Shown piece after piece: positions 11,936 to 26,900 of a DNA stretch of 64,000 nucleotides. Numbering within the stretch: the stretch's first letter is position 1; every line of letters starts with the position of its first letter. The notes beneath the pieces were generated by a model that was not told where the DNA came from, ran no database searches, and worked only from the letters and a program-made list of their open reading frames with translations. Position numbers and translations under genes: made by a program. The DNA is from Apostichopus japonicus (lineage: Eukaryota > Echinodermata > Holothuroidea > Aspidochirotida > Stichopodidae), in the NCBI RefSeq assembly GCF_037975245.1, contig NC_092579.1, positions 17,262,178-17,326,177 of the forward strand, written 5' to 3'.

Positions 11936-14900
11936 CTAACAAAACAATATATACGGTCACAGTTTTATCACTTTTATTTTGTTCCATTTGTATGTGACAA
12001 ACCTGCATTTGTGCATGTTCTAGTTCCAGGTGAGTTGAAGAGATGCAAACACAAGAACATGTCACATTTGTACTACATACCATGACTAATGGTGATCTGG
12101 GTTTAAAAATAGTCAAAGCTTTCCTCCTCCCCTGCCCCCACCCCCCCCCCCCCTCAACCTACACAACCATTCCTGACAATAGTCAGCAGTAACAAAGGTG
12201 ACAATACAGTTGATCCCACTCCTAAGAAAACTTTTGCGATTCAGCCGGCTTCTGAATACAAACTTTCTCGTGGATAAGGCCCACAAATAAATGAGACAAT
12301 AACTTGTATTCTAGCATAATATATATTGAAACTGCTTCAGAATCAATGGAAGGTATTGGTCCCATACTACTTTAGGCTGTTAGGCAATGCCCAACCGGTC
12401 AGTCCACCCCAGCTTGCTATGTAAACGTAGAAGTATAGGATTTTACCAATTATTCCATAAAACCAGGGAAAAAACAACAAAGCTAAGACAAATGAATATT
12501 GCTGTACCAGTTAAGTTTATATTTATTAAATTTTAAAGGGCTTATTATTCTCACTGAGCTACAAGTTCTCCTTCTCTTCTGACCAGTTGATTCTTCTCGT
12601 TGACCACTTCAAACCATTCCATGAGTAACTCTTCGCTTTCCTCGGAAGCATCATCTGCAAAGGAAACCAAACAAGTTATTTTGAAGTTTGCACTATGTTT
12701 ATTACATCCATCTTCATAGTACTTCACTTTATAGTACCTATAATTTTGTATAGACTGGAGGGGCTTGGGAGGGCAGGGGTGGGGGGAGGGGGAGACATCA
12801 AGGGGGTGGAGAGAGAGGGAGACTCTTTGTTGAAAATACAACCAGATTATTGAAAGCAAAATAACTCACACAGTAGGCCTCTTTCTGTTTAGGATAACAT
12901 CACAATAACAAACTTTATTACTACCTATATACATCAACCCACACAGGTTTACCCAGGATCATAACCATTGCTAGAATCAAGGAGATAGCAGATTAAAAGG
13001 TAGTTCGTGAATGGAAAGGGAACTACTTCTTCCCACATGACAAGAGCATTAAATTCCAGGCAGCATGATACAAGTAAAACACTTTTAACATATATCACCA
13101 TACCACCAAAATATGATATCAGCATCACAATATGATATCATCACCATGGAATAGCCATTTGTTCTACAATGCTAACAGTGCCAGATAAATGTAGAGAGAA
13201 CTAAATGGAACCCTTCACTTTAATTAGTAATTAAGCTTCATTACCTCATCTTTCCCGCCTTTGTTTTATACATAGATGTCAGCTCCACAGTTTGTTTGCT
13301 CAAGTAACTTTATGACTCACCCTTCATCTCTTCTCTCAGCCTGTCTTCTAATTCGATGCCTTTCTTCACCATCAGCGAGGTCTTCTCTTCTATTAACGCA
13401 ATCTCCTTTTGGATTTCTTCTGGAGTCACATGGTGTTGCCTCACCTGCCAAGTTTAATAGCAAAGAATTTAACATTACTTCATTCTGGTTCCATCCGAAC
13501 GAACATAGCCCTCTACTCTTATAAGATAAAGATAACACAAGCAACAAATGCCATCTCCATCTCCTAAAAACAAACTAAGACATTTAAAGGGACTTAGGCA
13601 CCGTTTTAAACAGAAAAGCTGCTGCAACTGCAAAATTTCCTTCATCAAGGCAGAATCAATATCAAATGAAAGAGGTCACCTCCATACACAATAGCAAATG
13701 CCAACAGAGTGAAACTGCAAGCGAAATAGGATTATAATGTCCTATACAGCCCGGATGCAGGATACTGCAATCCCCTAGTATCCTACATTTAACACAGTGT
13801 CTTACCCTACCCACTGTGACATGGTACTATTGTATTTAATCATTGCAGCAGCAGCTCTACATGGTGTTGGAAGGGCAGAGCTGCAGGCAGACGAGCCTAA
13901 AATGGTATAACGAAAATTTACTCACGTCTCTCTTCTGGGGAGGTGGAGCAGGAGCCCGCCTCTTAGACATTTTGAATCCAGGCTGAGGTGGAGGCTTAAA
14001 ACTTGGACGAGATGTCTGAAATGCAAGATATGGAGCGTCGTCTTTATGTTAGTATTACCTTTACAGCTGTGTTCAAACAAGGCAGGTTGAATGCCTCCAA
14101 CAACATTGATAGTAACATTAAGCTACAACTACAGTTTACATTGTTCTGATAATTAGGTTTTGCTTTCATTTGGCAGTTCTAAGCAATCTAAAACTTTCTT
14201 TCATTCTTTCTTTCCCATCGGTTTGGTCACTTGTTCATTATTAAGATCCAAAATTATCATTGACAACTTATCATTTGTACAGGAGTACTGCTTAATTAAT
14301 GTAGCTTTAATATTTTTTGTACCATAAATTAAAAATACCCAAATTATAAATTGCACTACGAAGGACATTAATTTGACAAAAAAGACAATATTTATATCAC
14401 TAGTCAACAGTAAAACTGCGTCCTTGGACATTATGCATTCATGTAACTTGTCAATGGTTGTGTTAAAAGTCCTTTAACAAGTTTACATAACTAACTTCAG
14501 CAATGCAACTGCTAGTCCTTGAATATAACAAGTCTATGTAACAAGTTCATTATAATAAGTCAGTTGCAGTGTAACTATTAAGTCCCATAAAGTAGCTTAA
14601 TGTCACCACAAAAACATTTCATGAAGTAGATGAAGAACAGAAATAAGTCTTAATACAAACTGTAAATCCCTGTGAACAGCCAATCACATCTATGCCATTC
14701 AATGTACATGACAGGATTTATAGGTTAAAAATCTCGGGAACAAATATCAACTTACCACTGGGTTCCTGAAGCAGACTATTATGTTAATAGTAAGAAAGAA
14801 CAACTAACTACTGATTAAAGTGAAAGATAATTTAACAACTAATGCAGCAGTATTAATAAGAGACAATGTTAATGTAAACTTAAAGGTTCATTGCAACATG

Positions 14901-17900
14901 CCACAAATTTGTCACCATTTTCAATGGTAGAACCACATTGCAACTGTAACTACAACATATTTCAATAATATTAAAGGGAAATTCAGATGGTAGACAATTC
15001 AACAAAATGGCCTTAAGGACAACAAAATTGTGACAGTGCTAATTGAAAGCTCAATTTAATATCTTGACAGTTTCAACTTAAGATATGGTTGTCTTCATGT
15101 GACCTATCTTGACTGGCTAAACTCTCACTTACTCACTTAAATAATTCCAACAAATTTCGTTACGGGAATCACTTCAGCGACTGAAGTATCCCTTTAAATA
15201 TCAGGCAGGCAGTATTTCCCTTTTTCTTTTCTTTTCTCGTGATTAAACATGCATTTAGCTGCTTTGTCATTCCTGCAATGGCGGCAGCTAGCAAACTACT
15301 ACAAATATGCTGACATTTACCTTTTTGTTCCAACTTCTTTCTAAAATATTAACTCATAACACACCTTGGTATTTTATTTGGACTGTTATAAGATCATCAA
15401 AAATGATTTGAAAAAGAAGAGTAATGTTTCATTCCAGTGACAGTATTAGTTAACTCTTGAGAATTTTATAAGCGAGAGTGGAAAATTGCGAACAAACGAG
15501 TGACAGTTTTGATAAAGACAGGAAGTAAATTCATTGACCTTATAATTAGTTGTCCAGTGCTCTAAGTGAGCCAAGTTGCTGGACATCTATATTTGAAATA
15601 TCATTTTTATTATTAAAAGCCCAAAAATTGCCTTGTCACTGGAAATGAAATTCTACATCCTGCTGTTTGACTAAATAAACATTTGTTCATGAAAATATCA
15701 GATAATAACATATATTTGCAACGCAGCAGTTTTCATCTTATAACCCATAAACACAGGTTTTTGTTTTTGCTTAGTTACTCAGCAGAACAGCTTGGATATA
15801 TAGTAAATTCACATCACAGAATCTCATATTCAAGTTAGAAGGAAAACTTCATTCAACCTAATAAACACTGTAATTTCCCTTTCAGGAAATACCACCATAC
15901 ACTGTGGGAATGCAAAATGTGCTTCATGCCATCACACTGTTTGAGTCAACTTTTGCAAACACCTCAATTTAAAGCTTCACTATTTATCTTTCCTTAGTTT
16001 GGTTTAGATTTAAACTGTTTGATAATTGTTATATTTTTCATCAAATTTTTTATTGTTTTGACACAACTGGAAAGCTATTTTTTTTTTAAACATGATGGTT
16101 TATTTCTCCTTTCTTTTAATGGAAAAGAGCAAACATTTAAATGACAAAGTAATAGCAAGAGGTAATGAAGTTATGAAGTAATGAAGGTATTCTTTGAAAT
16201 CATAATTTGATATCAGTTTTAAGGAGAGAAACATGATGCCACAATCATATTCAAATTTCTCCAATGGGAAGCGATGATCATCTCACATAGTGTCATGTAA
16301 TAGCAACCTTTTACACTAAAGTTGACAGTGAATCTTCACCTGCTTGGTGCATGAGAGTGGTATTTCCTATAGAAGGAAATCAATGGCACATACAGGTTAA
16401 CCATGACTGCATTGAAAAAACTAAAACCAAATCTAAAACCAGTTTGTATGGTAGCAGCCAGTGCAGAAACCCATCTGCAGGTCCCAAAAGAGAATCCCGA
16501 AATCTTCACGCAATCATGAGAATGCTCAGCAGCCCGATTGTGCAACATGCTGATCACAACAGAGCAACATGCAACACAGAATGCAACATGCAAAAAATTG
16601 GGAGCCAGCGGGAACCAACGCAAGCAAACGATTATCATACATGACGAACGACAGACGCAACACACCACAAGACTGATCACGAACAGCGGAAAATGTACAA
16701 AATTGTGATTCTATTTTTTTAATCTTTTGCCATTTTCCATTTTCACCTCTTGTTTCACAGCCAATTTTATGTTAGCTAATTGCACAAAGAAAACAAAATG
16801 CAGGTGCGAGCAGATCCTAACTACTTTCTCATAGTCGTTTATTGATGTCATGTCAAAGGTCAATAAAGAAATAAAAACTTCTTGAAAGTCATGTTCGGCA
16901 CGCCCTCCCAAATTTCTGCATTACCCCCATCAGTTTTAATAGACTGCTTAAAAATTGCTAGAAGTGTCCAAAAAAAAAGTCTTCCTGAGGTTCCCATTCT
17001 ATCAAAATACCTCCCAGGTTACAAAGAGGGTTAAGTAATACATTCAGTAAAGTGTTTCAGTGCGGGATTACATGCGCTAATGGAAATGGAAAAACAACGA
17101 AGAGTTGACGTTGGATCAGACCTGACCATTTCTTCCTAGCATATTTGGGAGCAAACATACATTCATGACATGCAAGGTATCTTTTTGGTTAATTGGATGT
17201 ATAGTCTAATATAACGGAAAAATTTTCAGAAAAGGGAATAAAACAGGCTATAGAAAAAAAAAAAAAAATAATAGAAAAGAAATTAAAGCGGTATATCATT
17301 GCAGCAAAACAAAAAGGGAAGTGAATTTGTTAGTAACAGTGCAGAACAAAGACAAAAAACCTGTGACACCAAACTATCAATACAAAGGGAGGATGTTAGA
17401 GCAGACAAACGTGGAAAAGATGCTGAGTCATCGCAAAAGTTCAAGGAGCAAGTTTTCATAAACCCACCTTGGGTGACTTCGCTCTCCTTATTGACGGGAC
17501 CGGGCTACCATCTGGGGTGACATCTAGGCTTATCTTTCTTTGCACCGGTGGACTGTTGCTGTCGTTTTTCTGGACGCTCCCATTTTCCATCCCGGGGGGC
17601 AGCGGCGCCCTTCTTGACTTTCTAGACCTCTGAGGGGCCTTTAGTCTGTCCTGGCCTGGCGAGGGCGTTCCATTCTGGCCCGGCGAGGGCGTTCCATTCT
17701 GGCCCGGCGAGGGCGAGGGTGTTCCATCGCTGCCCGGAGATGCAACTGGAGGGACGTTAGGAGCTCTCCGTTTCTTCTGCTTGAGCGTATTTCGTGCCCT
17801 CTGCATCTCCTGGAGGATTTCTTCTCTGGTCTTAAACTTTGGAACGGCTTTCTTGGTCATGGAGGTCTTCGGAGGGGGAGGGCGGGGAGGTTTTAATTTG

Positions 17901-20900
17901 GGGGAGAATTCAAAGGAAGTATCGGAGACAGGCGACCCGGTGAAGGGATTCACTTTAGAATCTTCAGACATGTCATCGTCGTCATCGTCGCCAAAAGGAT
18001 TTAAGCTCTCATCGTAGATGTCCTCATCCTCATCTTCATCGGAGTTTGCGAAAGGATTGTTTGGTCCCAAATCTGAGTCACTATCGCTTGAAGAATCCTC
18101 TTCGTCATCGTCAGAGCCGAAAGGATTCAAAGAATCATCGTAATTGTCATCTGAATCTTTAGACCTTTCACTTTTATGATCCTCTACAGTAGTAGCACCT
18201 TTATCAGAAGTTCTTTCTTTCTCAATATCACTCTTTGTGTTTTCAATTGCACTTTTGTCTTCCCCTTCTATGGTTCCTGTACTACCCTTATCCTCTATGA
18301 CTTCACCTTTATTGACCACTATGCTATCCCCATCCTTACCCTGCTCCCGTTCTGATTTCCCATGTTCATCCCCCTTGACCTCCTCCACCACTACCCTAAT
18401 GCTTTCATCATGGCCCTGTTGGTTCAACCCTGTTAAATCCTTCTTTTCAATTTCACTTAGATCCCCTCTATCGTCTTCCGTTACCTCGGTCTCCATTTTC
18501 TCCTCCACGCCATCCTCTGCTTCATCTTCAGAAGCAAAGAACGGGTTATCTGGGTCGAGCTCCTCCTCTTCTTCATCTTTAGACTCTTTGAATCCATTCT
18601 CTTTTACCGCCACCCTTATTCCATTCTCCTTAACTATCTCCTTTGCTCCTTTTTCCTGAACATCAGAACTGTTGTTTAATTTCGCTTCATCAGATTCACT
18701 GTTTTTCTCCAGTTTCTCTGTGTCTTGTTTCTCCTCTTCGCTTGAGTCTTTCTTTTTCTCCAGTTCCGGCATTTCCTCACCCGCCTGACTACTTCCTTCG
18801 CTCCCCTCTAATACCTCCCCATTACCCGCCTCCCCACTCACCTGTTCATCCTGGTTTCCCTCTTCCATTCGGCTGATCATTGCTAGCACACCTCCTTTAC
18901 CGGGGACGATGGGTTTGTTATCTGCGATCTTATCTTCCTCGGTTTTCTCCGGCTTTGGCTCTGGCTTTTTCACTTCTTTCTCTTTGATTGGTGGGTCCTT
19001 TTTAAGAGGCTCACTCTTAGGAACTTCCTTCTTGTTGTTATTTTGTGAGAACATTCCAATTCTTTGCGAAACACTCGTCGGTGTGTGTTTACCGGTTTTA
19101 GCTTCCCATGGTTTGCTACTCGGAATACTCGGTTTGGCATCGTTCTTCTTATCGGGAGTAACCGTCGGTTTAGACGGAACCTTGGTCTTGGTCGGCTCAT
19201 CTACAAGTGTTTCTTTGGTTTTCTTCACATCCGTAGATTGTTCTACATTTAATTTCTTCTTTTCCTCCTTCTTCTCCCTACCTCTTACACCAGCCAGTGT
19301 TGTGAACAAGCTCTTCTTCATCTTCTCCTCCTCTCGTCTGGCATCCTTGCCTTTGTCGGGATCCACCGGGCTAGACTGTTGCGGTGGTGCGGGTTCGGGG
19401 ATGAAGAATTGAGCTCTGGCGTTAGACTGACTGCTGAGATGGGGATGCAGCACTTTGGATGGTGGATTTTGAGGAACGGGCGGTTTTTTAACCGGAGATG
19501 CTGTGACGTCGGTTTTCTTATTGCTTTTATCGTCAGTGGTGATCTGTTTGTTCTTCTGCCAAGGTAGTTGTTTCTGCTGCAATGGTGTTCCCCTCGACTC
19601 CCATATGGAGCCAGGACCGTCGTTTTTCTCCCCTTTTGGTTCAGTGACTCGACTCGCCATGTTGGTCCTTAGGTTCCATATCTTATCCTGGTGATGCTGA
19701 CATTCAATCTGTGAGGGGTCGACACCGACCTTGGCAGCCCCGGGTCGAAGAGAGTCGCCACATTTTTTGCATTTGAAGCAGGATCGATGGTACAGTTTGT
19801 TGTTGGAAACCACTTTCTCCACCAGGTAGACTTTCTTACCACAGACTTGGCATGTATTTGCTGGAAAAGCTTTCTTAGCCGGGACGATGCCTTCTTTGCC
19901 CTAGATTGAAGAAAGAAAAGAACAGAAAACAAAATCCTGAATCGATTCGTAAGTTAAATAAGCTCATGTCATGCTATGAGAGGAGTTACATGCACAGACT
20001 TACATTTTGATGAGTACTCCTTTTCTGTTTTTGTTACTAGTGAGCATGCTCTGTTACATCTTGCACACTGTGGTTCAGTAGGAAATTATTGTCTCATATT
20101 GATTGTAAGACTGTATCAACTCTTCATGAGACCAAAAATTAATAATTCAGAGATTTTGTTGCCATTCCTTTGCCTGACAGATCCAACATGACAGAGTTAT
20201 CAGAAAATCAAACTGCTGATGTCCTAAGAGCTGTAGAAATTGTACTCAAAGTATGGACATGCAGCTGTGCCACTTTAATAATATCCCATCATTTCTTTGC
20301 TATGATGGGATGGAAGAGATACAAGCCTTTAGAAAGTCCATCTCAACTTGTGAAATTTACTGTGCACATAGTGAATGTTGATGATATGTGTCTTTAACAA
20401 ACTGACTAACAAACTGAATTAAAAAGGCTGAAATTTTGGTTAAACAATATAAAACTGAGCTAGATTATTCATGACTGTAGACTGCACAAGGGGTAACCAC
20501 TGTATGAAAAGATTCAAGCTGCAAACACTTCAAAATAAGTATCTACCAATGCTCAAATTTCTTACCCTTTGAAAGTGACAAATAATGAGAAGTCCATGAT
20601 CACTGGGAGACAGTTAACTGTCAAATTAAATGATTATTAACACTGATGGATATTATTATTTACAGCACAACATCAAAGATAGGGAAGTGAATGTAAATGA
20701 ATCACATGGTAAATGCTATGGCATAGCAGCTATAGTGTACTGTACATGTATGCCCAATGTTTGGAGCAGGACATGATAAATTTAATCACTTGTTGCTCAA
20801 TATCAGTTAGCAATTATCTTGTGAACGATTGTTTTATAAATTGATAATGTTTCATGGTCGGTGCTATACTTCAAAATGGATCATTCTATTAATTAGTCAG

Positions 20901-23900
20901 GGTTCAACCATCCATGTGACCTCTGTGACATCCTCTGATTAGGAATGCAATAAATAGGTTGACCACGGTAGTTAAACATTAATGACATACGTGTAGTGCT
21001 CAAACACATCAAACTTGTTACTTTTTCATGTAAATATCTTCTTGGCCAATGAAGTGTTTCTTGATGCAATGTAACAGAGCTAGGAACAACAAAGCTTACA
21101 TAAAATAACACCCCCTCACAATGACCTTTCTGGCAGCTTGCCAAGTACAGTAAGCTGTAGTTTACAGGGGTCAAACAACCAAACACAAAGATGTCATTTG
21201 CTATCAGTGTCTTTCATTCTTTGCAGAAATAAATTGATATTAATAAACCTACCCATGACACAAAAATGTTGCAATCTTTTTTTCTTTTTTTGTGCTGTTA
21301 GTGGCCTAGTAACAATTACAAATTGCATATTTGTTCAGGTGCACTAACGATTTACGTCACAATTGTTCAGTTGATCAAAAAATATTATTAAATGCTCTTG
21401 TGTAGGACTCTAAAAGATATCAAAAAGTCAAATCTGTTCATCACAAGAACAGCTGGACAGAACTTTACTTAAAATTTCTATCTGTATTCAGTCATTGTTC
21501 TTTGGATAAATTGTAACAAATTAAAACAAGAAATTGTGTAATAAGTATGTTTGAGAATTATGCACCCTAAATGCTCTTTAATATTTTGGGGGCCCTATCA
21601 AATTGCCTACCATAGGTGATTTTATGCTTTGCGCCTCTTCACAACTACTGTATGTCAAGCCCTTTGTGATATATGTTAAATAATTGTTATAGGCATTTGC
21701 TATTCAACATGAGCACCATGACACCTCTCTGAGTGGATAAACTAAAGGGGTGAGTGTCAATCATTGTTTCGTACACACCGTCAACACTAATTAACGTTTC
21801 CAGGTTTAATAACACTTGACGTCAATTTTGAAGTGTCCAATTGAACTACTGTGCTGTTTGTTGCCAGGCAACGTCCAAATCATTTAATTACTAGTGCTGA
21901 ATGCTCCAATGAGCAACTTCCTCCGTTGGCAAGGATACAACTAACATGATTTCTTGCAGCACAAAGCAACATTACTGGGGGGGGGGGGTGGGGAGGGATA
22001 TACAATGTACATAAATATTGTCTCATGGCCCTGGTACTTCAATTTTAAATTATATATGTTGTTCTCACTTTGTTTAACATAATTGAAAACATATGGAAGT
22101 ATATTTAAACTTAAGTGCAGGCTCAGACAACTTGAGTGGGAACTTACAGTACTTATATAGATAGAATGTTAGTTCAAGAATAGATCAACATCAATTTTAA
22201 ATTTAAAACTTCAATGGCACTGTACTAAAAACTGATCTTTGCTGCCAATTATCAAATGGCAAATTACGGCACACTTTCGCAATATGTCTGCTAATCCACT
22301 TTGTGCTAAACCATCACTGTATTCAATGGGTCGTCAACTCAATAATCCACGTTTCCCCAAAAAACTTTGTGAACTCACCAATTCCGATGTTTACAAGGAG
22401 AAATATACTTAAACCTTCCACTTGAAAGAATGAAATAATTCACTGCAACCCGAAACAATTATGATCCAATTGTGATCCATAAGAAGACAAAATTTGCATT
22501 TGAAAGTCTCAACTTGAACCCGAAAACTGCAATGTACCAAATTCCTGTGATGGTGCACTCCTTTGTGTAAACTATACAGGGTATGATCACATGAACTATA
22601 AAGGAAGGGTTTTACAGGACAAAGTGGTATTGAGCCTTTAGCTCAGAGGAAATGGTAGAAACTAGATAGGTGAGATCCTCTCTCCCTCAGGAAATGATTA
22701 AAACACGATTAATTGGAAACATGATTAGCCACAATGATGGAGGGCCATGATCTCTATATAAACAATATGCAAAGCACATGGAAATGAGATACTGTACTGT
22801 ACTGTACAAGTACAGGGTTCAAATAACACTTTGGTTCAACAGAGGGACAAGTGCTGCATCCTGGGGGAGAGTTCTAAAGGAGAGGAGGGGAGGAGGGCTA
22901 CAATTCCAAAAGGGGGGCATAATTTTCAGCCTTTTACACCAATTTAGTAATACATGTCTGCTTTCTGCACCTGCTGTTTTTTTTTTTCATTTTTAAGGAA
23001 ATTTAGTTCAAATAATAAAGTAAAGAAAATGAAACTTGTTTTTCTACTTGCTATTTGCAAGTAATATGAAAATATGTCTATGCACGAAATGCGAAGAATC
23101 AAATTCACTAATTACTTTCACATTTACCTTAGTTACACAAGATGGCAGATTTAAAAAAAAAGGTTTATTTCGTCATTTGATCGACTAAAAATTTTTGAAT
23201 AATGATCAGTAGGATGGGTTACAAGTATTGAAGAAATATGAAAACTTGGCTAGTCGATTCATCTTTAAACTGAACACGACATATAAACGTAATATTAATG
23301 CATACCTTGAAGGGGCTCACTTCTTCCATTGGCCTCTTCACTGTTGTTCGGCCGACGCCAGTGACAGGTTTTATACCCAGCTCAGCCGCTGAAGATTTAA
23401 AGAAAATGTCAGAAACCATATTTTATCAGTATGTACGGTACATGAATCAAACGTGAAAACAATCCAATATCAAAACAAGATAAGTACAGTATACCCATCA
23501 CTGTAGAAAGCTGATGAATTTAGCTGTTTATTAAAGGTTTTACTAAACAACTGTTGGTCAATTAACCATTTGAAGACATCTACGATGATGATATACTGTA
23601 TATTTATAGTACAGATATATTCTAACAACCCAACCCACTGTTTTCGGTGAACTATAATCCTGCATGTTTTTTTTTTCGTCTTTTTATTTTATTTAAATTA
23701 TTATTATTATTATGGTACCAGATTTATCACTCTGCAACCTTCTCCTTTGACAACACTCAGCCAAGCCTCACAATTTCTCTGACTTGTTAACACCTTTTCA
23801 AGGTATTCCAGAGACAGGTATAATTTAATAAATGTAGGGGAGTGTCATAAATCCACACAGTTGTGTTTTTGGGGTTCATAGAGGAACTGACTTCATCTTG

Positions 23901-26900
23901 TCATCAAGATTCCAAAGAACAAATACTGTATGTACAGTACAGTATATACAAAACAGTACGTACAGTACTATATTGTACTGTACTGTAATGTACTGAACTG
24001 TATGTACTGTACAGTATAATGCAGTGTAGTACAGTGGGTTACTGTACGGTACATACAATACAGTACAGTAAAAACAGTACAGTACTGTACAGTATATATG
24101 CTGTAGTACAGTACATTACAGTACATACAGTACTGTACATACAGTACAGTAGCCTACAATTTAGTACTATATTGTAACAATATAGTACTATGCAGTACTG
24201 TACAGTACATTACATCCTACTGCATTTATACTGACATTGCAATTGTGCTGTTACAAACCTAGATTCTTGATCAAATATTCAAATCTTCAGTTTATAACCA
24301 CTGGAGATTATAATCACCGTGTAGATGTGGTATGTATGTTAAAGTATGTTCAAGTACACTGACAACATATAATATTAGTATGATGCTCACTCAATCCTGT
24401 CACTTATATACTATAGGTAACAAAGTTATGTCATTTTAATGCAATTTTTAATATTTTAATAGCAAGTTATATTAAAAAAAAATTGATGACTTTATGGCTC
24501 TGTAATTAAGCTATCGATAAAATAATACTGCAATTAATGGCAAATTGACTATAAAACAAAGCTGTGATTTTATTACGTCCACTACTTTGATCAGGTTTCT
24601 ACAGGATACACAAATTTTATGCCTCTTGATAAAATATAAAATCAGACAATAAAAAAAAATGAAGCTACAGTATATAAAATGATAGAAGAATTAAGCAATA
24701 TAAAATAATTTAAAAATATGAAGCAATAACACAGAAAAAAGTTTAGAGATGATTGTAAAAAAGACCACTTTGCAAACTTCAAAAGAAACTCTCATCCCTG
24801 TGATGTATACATGTGTAAAAATGTTGGTGTCTACAGTGAATATATTATGAATCTACACAAGAAGTATATATACTACACTGTCTATAAGTGTGTTATGACT
24901 GAGTTAAGTTGGGGCACATTTATTTTATACTTCTGTCTCACATGATACAAATCTATATATAGAAAACTGAGAGCCACATAATACCCCAAAAATATATTAT
25001 TACAACAAAGATAAATATAACAATATTAATCTTATAGATATGACTTAGTATCTGGCTTATAATAGTTTATGAATAAAAAGAGCTTGTAATAAAAACTGAT
25101 TTAGTTTCTGCATTTGTACAGCTTGCGGTGTTCTTTTGGTATAAAATTTCCTGTCTCTTCAATGCAGCGAGGTTACTGCCCTGCAAATTTTTTTGGGTTC
25201 CTTTAACTTAATTTGTTGTATAATTGATTGAAAATTTGGAGCAAACTTATGTTAATTGATGGTCTTAATATCAAGGCTTACAAAGCAAGAGGGAAACTTA
25301 TACAGAGCTAAGACAATCTGGGAACGTCTGCTTGTAACTTACAATGAGACCATTCACTCAATTTACCAAATATAAAAGTCATTACTATTACAACTGTATA
25401 GTGTGCATATATATCAACTTGTACAATACCATAGCATGGTCATAGATGGTCTTTATTCCATTCATCCATGCATGGTGAGACACATTCTGTCAGGGTTGAT
25501 AAAACCACACCTTACATCAATCAATTACAGCCACTTTAATCCCCAACTGATGCCTGTTCCTGCCAGTGTGAAACTGTGAATTAACAGTCCTATATCCATG
25601 TACACTGATGAAAAGTGGAGACATTTACAGTTTTACTGAACTATGAAAGACCAGATATACTGAATTTGTGCTCATAGTTATTTTGTGGCTACACTCCCAG
25701 GACTTTATAAAGCATCCATATGGTAGGGTTTAAACTGTGATATAAATGAAATGTTACTTACAAATTCTACTAATGAAAACAAGTTTTCACTTTTTTCATT
25801 TCTTCTGCTTTCAATTATATTCATACTCGTCTACTTGACAAATACTGTACAAAGAGGGCGTACGTATCTATTAAGGTAATGTTCAGAGATGCTAAAATTT
25901 TGGCCGACATATACTGTACAGCAGGTCTACACGTATTGCCAGTACATGTATGTATATAAAGTATGACATGTATGTAGTAATGTACGTGCTGCACAAAATG
26001 AACATTATAATTCACACTATTACATTGTACAGTACTACAGTATACATGTACAGTATGTGTGTATATGCCTTCCTTGAGGGCAACATGGTTATACTGTGTA
26101 ATATATATGTCATTATGAAAGTAAATTTGCTGCTTGAATGATCTTTGGAAGTCTGCAGTGGAAGCACTGAAGAAGAAGATTGCAGTACAACCTAAAAATT
26201 TGTGCATATAAAATGTCTATGCCATAGATAGCCTAACTGTACATAGTGGCCATGATACAGTACAATTTTCCAATGCAAGCAGAAAGTAAATAAAAAAAAG
26301 TGAAACTCCCTGGCATAATTGTTAGATCAGTCAAATAAAATTTAAAAGCAATTTTTGGTTTCATTTCAAACTGACATACTTTACCAGCTCTATGAACTGC
26401 TAGTATTAATTTGAAAATTTTAAAGACAAAGTGGGCAGATAATTCCCGGTAATGTGCAGAGGAAACTAGGGAATGCAGCGCGGTACCTATACAAAACCAT
26501 TCCTTTAAATATGCTGTGGCCGAAAGCCGTCAATGCAAATTTCACTTGATTCAGCCGGTTGGAACAATTTTGCGATGCTACGAATACTGTACCACTCTAT
26601 GCTGTGCCCCCATATTTCAAAGCACTCATACTAACAGTATTTTACAGTATAAAGAGTTATTTCAAAGCCCTCATACTGACAGTACTACAGTATTTAACAG
26701 TTCCTAATCTTTTTCTGATACAAACAGGATATATACTGCTCATACTGACAGTACATACATGTGCTTTGACGCAACACATGAAGGTACAGGAAATAAACTA
26801 TTTGTCCCAACTACTGTAGGTGACCAGATTCGATAAAGTATTTTGAAATTTTTATAGTCTCAAACGAACAGTTGTAAATTTGACAAGAATGACTTCTGAC

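Noticed and set aside
14755-14783. Possible microexon with donor CCAGTG|GTAAGT on the minus strand
   Set aside because: Lengths from the available acceptors (20 or 10 bases) would break the phase-0 frame between the flanking MICALL exons.
16336-16680. Minus-strand 114-codon open frame in a MICALL intron
   Set aside because: Cys/Val-rich with no recognisable family; no convincing acceptor for a full-length exon. Only the 27-nt piece at its end has good borders.
18237-18659. Long plus-strand open frame (140 codons)
   Set aside because: Antisense to the acidic low-complexity part of the MICALL large exon; Ser/Leu-rich composition is a by-product of Glu/Asp/Lys codons on the other strand.
18909-19412. 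Long plus-strand open frame (167 codons)
   Set aside because: Same reason: antisense shadow of the MICALL Lys/Pro-rich linker, no family resemblance.
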